Part shown: one piece after another, positions 5,047 through 9,003 of the stretch
How the letters are laid out: each line of letters opens with the position of its first letter
How positions within the stretch are numbered: position 1 is the stretch's first letter
NCBI GenBank assembly: GCA_014523685.1
Contig: JAATVT010000008.1
Coordinates: 1 to 9,003, forward strand
DNA: 9,003 nucleotides
Direction of reading: 5' to 3'
Origin: Nitrososphaerales archaeon TH5893
GTDB taxonomy: Archaea > Thermoproteota > Nitrososphaeria > Nitrososphaerales > Nitrososphaeraceae
The notes under the pieces: generated by a model
Seen by the model: only the letters and a program-made list of their open reading frames with translations
What the model was told of the DNA's origin: nothing
The model's database searches: none
Made by a program: the position numbers and the translations under genes

Positions 5047-5793
5047 TTGAAAAGTACATCTGATATTGCAGAGCTTTATTCAACGTCACTAATTAGTCTT
5101 GTACTATTAATATTGTCATCTGCTATTTCATTTTATTATATTAACCCAGTACTCGCACAGCCATCAGAAACCATCTCATCCTCCCCTCAAACCACTGGCC
5201 TCCCCACCATTCAAATCACATCGATTGAAGATGGTCAACAAGTACCACCGGGAGAACTGACGATACAAGGGATATCTTCCGATGATGAAGAAACTGAATG
5301 TCAGGTATATGCAGATGTTAATGACATAACTCCTATGCGAAATGTCACTGCAGCTGGCCCTAGCGAAGAAGATAATGACTTTTCTCAATGGACTTTTACA
5401 TATACACAAGACTATCAATTAATCAAGGAGGGGGCAAACGAACTAACTGCTAAAATATCATGTTATGACAGTGGAGACTTGGACCTTAATCCCTTCCCTG
5501 CGGCTAGTGCTCAAACCACCTCTTCTAGTCCTTCTTTGTCTGAATGGCATACTGTAAATGTGACCGGAGTAGCAGGAGCCCCCTCTGCTCCTTTACCATT
5601 GCCGTTAGCAGGAAACACAGAAGAGGTTGAAGAAGATAACGATGAGAGCAATAATGATGAGAACGATGATGATAGCGACGACAATAATGATGAGAGTGAC
5701 GAAGGCAGTAACAACGATGGTGGTGACGGAGATGGTGGTGACGGAGATGGTGGTGACGGAGATAGCTTCTTTGGAGACTCATTTTTTGATTAG
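5047..5793 (+). CDS. secreted Ig-like-domain protein with acidic Asp/Asn/Gly low-complexity tail
   Basis: The protein has 248 residues with a TTG start; an in-frame TAA immediately upstream and the absence of a nearby ATG force this choice. Residues about 13-34 are a hydrophobic signal segment, with likely cleavage after VLA (35-37). Residues about 53-140 form an Ig/beta-sandwich-like domain: [20 protein letters not shown] opens it and NELTAKISC (131-139) closes it. C85 and C139 could form a disulphide. N-glycosylation sequons are at N99 and N171. A Ser/Pro/Thr linker (about 152-189) precedes an acidic tail of Glu/Asp/Asn/Ser (191-224), then three DGGDG repeats and the end [10 protein letters not shown]. 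This layout matches envelope or extracellular proteins common in Nitrososphaerales. Calcium or other cation binding by the tail, or a role in adhesion or biofilm, is inference. No C-terminal membrane anchor is seen, so release from the cell or association with the S-layer is possible. Confidence 0.8.
   Translation: MKSTSDIAELYSTSLISLVLLILSSAISFYYINPVLAQPSETISSSPQTTGLPTIQITSIEDGQQVPPGELTIQGISSDDEETECQVYADVNDITPMRNVTAAGPSEEDNDFSQWTFTYTQDYQLIKEGANELTAKISCYDSGDLDLNPFPAASAQTTSSSPSLSEWHTVNVTGVAGAPSAPLPLPLAGNTEEVEEDNDESNNDENDDDSDDNNDESDEGSNNDGGDGDGGDGDGGDGDSFFGDSFFD
5716..5760 (+). repeat. three perfect tandem copies of a 15-bp unit
   Basis: GATGGTGGTGACGGA is repeated exactly three times (5716-5730, 5731-5745, 5746-5760), in frame, and encodes Asp-Gly-Gly-Asp-Gly each time. 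Perfect identity at third codon positions implies recent expansion, probably by slippage. Unit length is a multiple of three, so copy-number change would alter the tail length without breaking the frame. Confidence 0.95.
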
Positions 5794-5970
5794 CAGGTTT
5801 TAATTATAAGCTTATCTTATTACTACAAGTACTGGTTGGCTGCAGTTATTCGTGAGGTGGGATTTTTAAGTTTGATATATTGGCTGGGTAGGTTATAAAA
5901 AATGGTAAATATTTATTTTGATTTGATCTTAGACTTTGCATTAACTTACTTATCATTTTTTGCTAGAATA
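5794..5970. other. AT-rich intergenic stretch between convergent genes
   Basis: This stretch lies after the secreted-protein gene. A 26-codon plus-strand frame starts at ATG 5902 (MVNIYFDLILDF onward, stop at 5982), but it is very hydrophobic, AT-driven and overlaps the end of the candidate small gene on the other strand, so I do not call it. T-rich runs near 5866-5870 and 5955-5961 could end transcripts from the left. Confidence 0.4.
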
Positions 5971-6105
5971 TTAGAACCATAAACAAGGATTCTGCAGAAT
6001 TCTGTGGCCCCTAGTCTTAAATGCCTCTGAATACTCCTCGTTTTTTAGGCATTCTTTTAGCATCTTAAAATAAACTGGCGTCTGGATTACGTAATGCATA
6101 TTCAA
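5971..6105 (-). CDS. candidate small protein gene, 44 residues
   Basis: The minus-strand frame runs from TTG at 6105 (or ATG at 6099) to TAA at 5971 and gives 44 (or 42) residues: MNMHYVIQTP, then VYFKMLKECL, KNEEYSEAFK, TRGHRILQNP and CLWF. Composition is balanced, with an amphipathic helix expected at about 11-32, which is far more protein-like than random AT-rich sequence. A TATA-like ATTATAAG (minus strand of 6130-6138) lies about 29 bases before the TTG, matching the leaderless spacing of other genes here, and an in-frame stop sits just upstream at 6130-6132. It follows the 103-residue gene at 6151-6462 on the same strand after 45 bases, so readthrough from that gene is also possible. 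I do not recognise the family, and it could be the remnant of a longer gene. Confidence 0.45.
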   Translation of the reverse strand: MNMHYVIQTPVYFKMLKECLKNEEYSEAFKTRGHRILQNPCLWF

Positions 6106-6129
6106 AACCGTTCCTTCTCCGGTATCATC

Positions 6130-6138
6130 TTATAATGG
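6130..6138 (-). promoter_or_regulatory. TATA-like box for the small gene at 5971-6105
   Basis: The minus strand reads CCATTATAA, centred about 29 bases before the TTG at 6105. It lies just beyond the stop of the upstream gene at 6151. Confidence 0.4.
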
Positions 6139-6150
6139 ATTATGTTTTGG

Positions 6151-6462
6151 TTAACTGTAGGAGTTTACTTCAAGTATTGCCTTTGGTATTCCCTTCTTTA
6201 GGTCATCAAGGCTCATTACTGGATGTAACTCCACGTGAGCACCCATTTTAATAAACAACGGTTCAGCCAAGACGGGTATCTGGTCTGCACTTTGTACATC
6301 AACAATAAAGGAAGCAATCCTATTGCCATTCGCTTCAAAGAAATATGCCGCTTCGGCATTGACTTTGTTTATATACTCTTCAAGTTTTCTCAAAAAGTTT
6401 GGATCCTGTACCATCATGTTTCCGGCTTCTGTGGGGATTGTTGCACGTATTAAGAATCTCAT
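6151..6462 (-). CDS. small alpha/beta-barrel-like protein of unknown function
   Basis: This 103-residue soluble protein opens with the strand MRFLIRATIPTEAGN (1-15), followed by a helix (about 23-34), a beta hairpin (EAAYFFEANGNRIASFIVDV, 37-56), a second helix (about 60-71, IPVLAEPLFIKM), a last strand (AHVELHPVM, 75-83) and a short helix (DDLKKG, 86-91). This order is that of a ferredoxin-like dimeric alpha/beta-barrel. Homologues with the same M-R-F-x-(V/I)-R-x-T-I-P-x-E-A-G-N start and A-E-P-(L/F)-F core are widespread and usually annotated as hypothetical. No catalytic residues are known to me. A TATA-like box about 27 bases before the ATG at 6462 supports a leaderless start. Confidence 0.8.
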   Translation of the reverse strand: MRFLIRATIPTEAGNMMVQDPNFLRKLEEYINKVNAEAAYFFEANGNRIASFIVDVQSADQIPVLAEPLFIKMGAHVELHPVMSLDDLKKGIPKAILEVNSYS

Positions 6463-6483
6463 CTGTCATAAGTAAAAATGGTG

Positions 6484-6494
6484 ATTATATTTAT
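6484..6494 (-). promoter_or_regulatory. TATA-like box for the gene at 6151-6462
   Basis: The minus strand reads ATAAATATAAT, centred about 27 bases before the ATG at 6462, the leaderless spacing. Confidence 0.6.
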
Positions 6495-6582
6495 GGATAA
6501 TGCCGCATCTGGTGCAGTTGTCTTCTAGAAGAGGTCAATTTCACTTGATAAGAGGGAGAGTAAATATACTAAGGCGATACTA

Positions 6583-7095
6583 TTATTCTTCTGTTAGTAC
6601 ATCATCTGTTAATTTAGCGGCCTCCTTTGGGGATTTAATCTGTACATCACCACTTCTTGTTAATAATCTTGAAAGTGTGGGTTTCGCTTCCTTTCCTATT
6701 GTTATAGCTTCTTTGCCTTTTCTTGAAATTGAAAGCGTTACATCATTATCGGTTAGATACCGAGCAAACTTTTTTGAAAATGACAACATCTTTTCTTCCT
6801 TGTCAGGCATCATTTTAGTAAAGTCTAAAGCATTCTTCAATTTATCGAAGAAGCCTGTATTTTCTTCCACTTTATCTTCTGGATTTATATCTATATTGAA
6901 AAGTTCAGGCTCAAGAAAATTAATATTTATTCTTTTGTTTTTATCTTTATTATTATTTATAACTTTTATTTTTAAAGCAGGTTTGTCAGACGCATGAAGT
7001 TCGATTGAACCACTAGTGACTGATTTAAATGACTTGGCCAGCCAAAATGATATCTCATCCTCCATTTCAACAGGAATGTGGGGAGCAGATGACAT
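6583..7095 (-). CDS. conserved-looking hypothetical protein, 170 residues
   Basis: I start this gene at ATG 7095 and reject a TTG five codons upstream (7110), because the TATA-like box at 7111-7120 is about 20 bases from the ATG and only about five from the TTG. The protein is soluble, highly charged and lysine-rich. An N-terminal region (about 6-30) with MEDEISFWLAKSFKSVTSGS leads to a strand-rich part ending KIKVINNN near 47. Residues about 49-80 are polar, and an amphipathic helical middle follows (about 80-115, with GFFDKLKNALDFTKMM). A basic strand-turn-strand (about 119-138, DNDVTLSISRKGKEAI) precedes the C-terminal helix with PKEAAKLTDDVL. I do not recognise a family. The 77-residue gene at 7149-7382 is 53 bases upstream on the same strand, so partial co-transcription and a related role are possible. 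Confidence 0.7.
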   Translation of the reverse strand: MSSAPHIPVEMEDEISFWLAKSFKSVTSGSIELHASDKPALKIKVINNNKDKNKRININFLEPELFNIDINPEDKVEENTGFFDKLKNALDFTKMMPDKEEKMLSFSKKFARYLTDNDVTLSISRKGKEAITIGKEAKPTLSRLLTRSGDVQIKSPKEAAKLTDDVLTEE

Positions 7096-7110
7096 TTTGT
7101 TATTATCCAA

Positions 7111-7120
7111 AGTTATAAAG
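7111..7120 (-). promoter_or_regulatory. TATA-like box for the gene at 6583-7095
   Basis: The minus strand reads CTTTATAACT, centred about 20 bases before the ATG at 7095 and inside the gap after the upstream gene. It decides the start choice: a transcript initiating 20-25 bases downstream begins at the ATG and excludes the TTG at 7110. Confidence 0.5.
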
Positions 7121-7148
7121 AGTGCAGAGTTACCAGTCTCAATTAAAC

Positions 7149-7382
7149 CTAGCTAGTACTTCCTCTCTGATAGGTTTCTGTGGTAATTATAATTTTACCA
7201 TTAATCTTCCATTCTGCTCCTCCAATATCCTTGCCACCTGGACCTCTAGCACTTGGAATATCAATGATAAGATCGTCGAATTCATAGGTCATAGACATAT
7301 TCTTTCCTGTCAGCTTCTCCATGAGTTGACCTATAACCTCTGCCCAATGGTTGGCTTGTGAAGATGAAATTTGTTCGTTCAT
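7149..7382 (-). CDS. small hypothetical protein, 77 residues
   Basis: This soluble protein has an N-terminal helix (about 8-26, SQANHWAEVIGQLMEKLTGK), an acidic strand region (MTYEFDDLIIDIPSARGPGG, 31-50) and a beta hairpin (GAEWKINGKIIITTETY, 55-71). The helix followed by an antiparallel sheet suggests a compact alpha/beta domain. No catalytic, metal-binding or DNA-binding motif is visible, and I do not recognise the family. The ATG at 7382 has a TATA-like box about 30 bases upstream. It precedes the 170-residue unknown gene on the same strand by 53 bases. Both proteins pair a helix with a G-x-x-(E)-(W/L)-x-(I)-like strand start, but I would not claim homology. Confidence 0.7.
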   Translation of the reverse strand: MNEQISSSQANHWAEVIGQLMEKLTGKNMSMTYEFDDLIIDIPSARGPGGKDIGGAEWKINGKIIITTETYQRGSTS

Positions 7383-7407
7383 ACTAAGGCTATTATGGGT
7401 AACTATG

Positions 7408-7415
7408 CTATTAAA
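7408..7415 (-). promoter_or_regulatory. TATA-like box for the gene at 7149-7382
   Basis: The minus strand reads TTTAATAG, centred about 30 bases before the ATG at 7382. The promoter diverges from that of the VOC pseudogene. Confidence 0.4.
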
Positions 7416-7511
7416 GCTGTACTATTGTGTTGGCACAGTCTAAACCGTAAGACTATATTATCGTAATAAATCTAGTATAATCCCTTATACCGTGGTAGGG
7501 CATGGTAAATT

Positions 7512-7769
7512 ATGATAAATACAATCGGTGGGACCATCATCTATGTCTCAAATCAAAACAGAGCACTAGAATTCTATATGCAAAAACTTGGATTTGAAGT
7601 TAAGTCTGACATGTAATTTGGAAATAATAATATAAAATGGATCTACGTCACACCAAAAGAATCAAGCTCAACTCTAAGCTTGGTTGAACCTAATCGTGTA
7701 CTTTTGAAGACAGATGAAGAGATTAACAGAACAAAAAAGAAAATTGGAACAGATAAATCAAATATGTGA
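7512..7769 (+). pseudogene. glyoxalase/VOC superfamily protein, degraded (two in-frame stops, C-terminus lost)
   Basis: From ATG 7512 the frame reads MINTIGGTIIYVSNQNRALE, then FYMQKLGFEVKSDM and TAA at 7614-7616. The same frame resumes FGNNNIKWIYVTPKES, SSTLSLVEPN and about 20 more residues to TGA at 7767-7769. This is a plain vicinal-oxygen-chelate N-terminal half: strand, V-S-x-Q-x-R-A-L-E-F-Y helix, K-L-G-F-E, then W-I-x-V-x-P and a S-L-V-E-P strand. Intact family members continue with a second beta-alpha-beta-beta-beta unit of about 60 residues; none is recognisable in any frame before 7850. VOC enzymes use paired metal ligands from both units, so the gene is dead as an enzyme. A TATA-like box (AGTATAAT, about 7474-7481) still precedes it, so decay is probably recent. 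The first stop could be misread or recoded, but the second stop and missing C-terminus argue against that. Confidence 0.85.
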
Positions 7770-7841
7770 TATGAGATAGAATTCTTATCCTACGTTATTA
7801 CGAAAATGTTAGCATCCTCTAGTATAATATTCAGTTCTACC

Positions 7842-7865
7842 TACAAATAGCTATTACAAATAGCT
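7842..7865. repeat. 11-bp direct repeat
   Basis: TACAAATAGCT occurs at 7842-7852 and again at 7855-7865, separated by AT. It lies where the missing second half of the VOC gene would be, so it could mark a small deletion or duplication event, or be chance in AT-rich DNA. Confidence 0.6.
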
Positions 7866-7910
7866 TTGTTTGATAGAGCCTAAATCAAGCTTTAGTACTA
7901 ACTTTGCATG

Positions 7911-7920
7911 ATTATAAATA
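7911..7920 (+). promoter_or_regulatory. TATA box for the DUF6659-like gene
   Basis: ATTATAAATA is a strong archaeal TATA match, centred about 32 bases before the ATG at 7948, so the leader would be only a few bases. Confidence 0.65.
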
Positions 7921-7947
7921 TCTAGAATTTTTTTTGTTTGTTATATA

Positions 7948-8364
7948 ATGGAGGAATTAAAAGAAAAAAGGAATGATGACGATATTTTCCTTCATGGAAT
8001 TTGTTATGTTGTATTGTGTGTAGATTCAAGAATCAAATTTGTTGGTATAGTTGATAGCAATGGAAAGTTACTGATAGGTAAATATAGAGAAGAGATAAAA
8101 AAGCAAAAAGAAGACTTAGGACAAGATATTTGCAATATCAAGTCAAGTCTTTTCTATACATCCTTAGTACTTCCTGGAATAAAGATATACAAAAGACGTA
8201 TCAAAAAAGTAAGGAATTCTTCTTATTTTAAGGTTGTAGAGTTTGATAAGATAAAACTGGCCATTGCTCCCTTGTCTGGTAGAATTGACAGATATCTTTG
8301 TGTGTATTTAGAGCCATCAGCGTCGTATGAAGAAATAATTCCTAAAATAAAAGAAACCGTGTAG
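7948..8364 (+). CDS. DUF6659-like archaeal protein
   Basis: This 138-residue soluble protein contains CVDSRIKFVGIVDSNGKLLI (24-43) followed by a basic K-Y-R-E motif (45-48). This resembles a thaumarchaeal family that I recall as DUF6659, whose members read (I/V)-D-S-x-I-R-F-V-G-(I/V)-x-x-x-x-G-K-L. The later part has a helix (about 47-72), the strand KIKLAIAPLSG (101-111) and the strand RYLCVYLEPSASYEEI (115-130), before a short C-terminal helix. The order of strand, hairpin, helix, strand and strand suggests a roadblock/profilin-like sensor fold, but that is inference. Nitrososphaerales usually carry many copies of this family, with no assigned function. The first 20 residues are extra and charged. 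The ATG is supported by the TATA box at 7911-7920. Confidence 0.65.
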   Translation: MEELKEKRNDDDIFLHGICYVVLCVDSRIKFVGIVDSNGKLLIGKYREEIKKQKEDLGQDICNIKSSLFYTSLVLPGIKIYKRRIKKVRNSSYFKVVEFDKIKLAIAPLSGRIDRYLCVYLEPSASYEEIIPKIKETV

Positions 8365-8783
8365 TATCTATTATGTGAATTAAATTGTATATGTGGATGA
8401 GGCTAATGATCTAGAGGTAATGTTGGGAGGTCAAATGAAGACAGATTTACAAGATATTAGTGCAACAAATGCACAAAGGAGTATTCTGGTTCTCCAAGAA
8501 TAAATTATGAGAGTCCAATTGAAACTATGGGAGAAGGCATCATTCTGATAGATAGAGGAATATACATGCAAAACATGTACCAATATATTAGTTCTTTATC
8601 GCAAGTTTAACAAATAAGTAGCAATTTAAAATGCCTCTTTAAATTCTATTATGGTATAAGATCGGATAAACCCATTCCTTAGGATATTCTTGACTAAATC
8701 AAATGTTCAATAACGAGAGTTACTGCTCGTCATATTTTTTCTGCATATGTCATTATCTTGTTGTTTCGTATACACTGGAACTA
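8365..8783. other. 419-base gap with gene-relic-like fragments and hairpins
   Basis: No complete gene is visible. A plus frame from 8461 to 8610 reads CNKCTKEYSGSPR and then about 35 more residues (ETMGEGIILIDRGIYM among them), with TAG directly before the first Cys and no start. A 27-codon frame begins at ATG 8420 (MLGGQMKTDLQD onward, stop at 8501). On the minus strand a 26-codon open stretch near 8625-8705 reads DLVKNILRNGFIRS and ends at TAA. Inverted repeats are TACATG/CATGTA (8563-8579), AATTTAAA/TTTAAATT (8623-8645) and ACGAG/CTCGT (8713-8730). The simplest reading is decayed coding DNA. Confidence 0.45.
8623..8645. repeat. 8-bp inverted repeat, all A/T stem
   Basis: AATTTAAA (8623-8630) and TTTAAATT (8638-8645) flank a seven-base loop (ATGCCTC). 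It lies in the gap after the DUF6659-like gene. An all-A/T stem is weak, so it could as well be a chance feature of AT-rich DNA. Confidence 0.6.
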
Positions 8784-9003
8784 TTAATCGAAGAGAAGAC
8801 CGTGTTCTACCTTCATACATCTATTATAAACAACATCCATACCATTTTCTTTTGCTTTTCTCTCGGCCTCTTCATTGTATATACCCGATTGCATCCAAAT
8901 TACCTTGATTCCTTTCTTTTTTATAACATCGTCTACTACTGGAGGTATATCTTCTGATCTTCTAAATACATCAACAATATCTATTTGTTCAGAGACATCT
9001 GAG
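8784..9003 (-). CDS. CoA-binding domain protein (COG1832, YccU-like), C-terminal part
   Basis: The minus frame enters at the right edge and ends at TAA (8784-8786), giving 72 residues. It reads SDVSEQIDIVDVFRRSEDIP, then PVVDDVIKKKGIKVIWMQSG, INEEA-like IYNEEAERKAKENGMDVVYN and RCMKVEHGLLFD. The order V-D-x-V-D-(V)-F-R-R-S-E, V-I-W-x-Q-x-G-I-x-N-E-E-A and N-R-C-M-K-x-E-H is a close match to the C-terminal half of the single-domain CoA-binding Rossmann protein family. Length of the family is about 135-145 residues, so the N-terminal half with the nucleotide-binding Gly motif lies outside the window. The proteins are cytosolic, with roles proposed in CoA-linked metabolism but not well defined. 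Confidence 0.9.
   Translation of the reverse strand, partial: SDVSEQIDIVDVFRRSEDIPPVVDDVIKKKGIKVIWMQSGIYNEEAERKAKENGMDVVYNRCMKVEHGLLFD

Noticed and set aside
5511..5782. Two minus-strand frames rich in Ser/Leu or His/Arg
   Set aside because: They are the antisense of the Asp/Asn/Gly-rich tail of the secreted protein; the repetitive composition mirrors that repeat.
5902..5982. 26-codon plus-strand frame with upstream TATA-like sequence
   Set aside because: Composition is dominated by AT-driven hydrophobic residues, it overlaps the better-supported minus-strand small gene, and there is no sign of conservation.
5989..6000. Perfect 12-bp palindrome ATTCTGCAGAAT
   Set aside because: It lies inside the candidate small gene and away from any promoter, so an operator role is unlikely.
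6500..6997. 165-codon plus-strand frame
   Set aside because: It is an antisense shadow of the minus-strand gene at 6583-7095, which has normal composition and a TATA box.
7437..7454. AGTCT/AGACT inverted repeat in the divergent region before the VOC pseudogene
   Set aside because: Five-base arms with an eight-base loop are weak, and the same arms at 2468-2479 look like coincidence.
6017..8637. Shared AAATGCCTCT at about 6020 and 8629
   Set aside because: Ten matching bases in two places in 9 kb of AT-rich DNA is expected by chance, and the contexts differ.
8703..8957. 84-codon plus-strand frame at the right edge
   Set aside because: It is antisense to the CoA-binding protein fragment, which matches its family well.

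Overview
The window looks like a chromosomal segment of an AT-rich ammonia-oxidizing archaeon of the Nitrososphaerales (Thaumarchaeota; a Nitrososphaera or Nitrosocosmicus type is my best guess). This is inference. The genes are short, mostly single and in mixed orientation. Most have an archaeal TATA-like box about 25-37 bases before the start codon, so leaderless or short-leader transcripts are likely. Shine-Dalgarno sites are nearly absent, and at least four starts appear to be TTG. Two proteins of the F420/flavin PPOX family and a secreted Ig-like protein with an acidic tail also fit this group. No rRNA, tRNA, CRISPR array or intact mobile element was found.

Layout. Positions 2-154 hold the C-terminus of an AHSA1/SRPBCC protein, followed by a T-rich terminator and a gap to 532. 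Then come a PPOX-family oxidoreductase (533-988, minus), a small unknown gene (1196-1426, plus), a second and longer PPOX-family protein (1516-2082, minus), a DUF2061 membrane protein (2178-2378, minus) with palindromes around its promoter, and a bile acid:sodium symporter-family transporter (2546-3526, minus). A structured, GC-richer 285-base divergent region separates the transporter from a class II aldolase with all metal ligands present (3812-4402, plus). An SRPBCC/polyketide cyclase-like protein (4524-4940, plus) and a secreted Ig-like protein with an Asp/Gly tandem-repeat tail (5047-5793, plus) follow.

The right half has a 44-codon candidate small gene (5971-6105, minus), a 103-residue dimeric alpha/beta-barrel-like protein (6151-6462, minus), two unknown proteins (6583-7095 and 7149-7382, minus), a glyoxalase/VOC pseudogene broken by two in-frame stops (7512-7769, plus), a DUF6659-like protein (7948-8364, plus), a degenerate gap (8365-8783), and the C-terminal 72 residues of a CoA-binding protein (8784-9003, minus).

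The genes do not form an obvious pathway. This is housekeeping and accessory content made of monocistronic genes with some gene decay, and I see no convincing new multi-gene system. The most useful observations are the VOC pseudogene, the unlisted small gene at 5971-6105, the palindromes framing the DUF2061 promoter, a terminator-like hairpin in the 989-1195 divergent region, and the repeat-bearing secreted protein.
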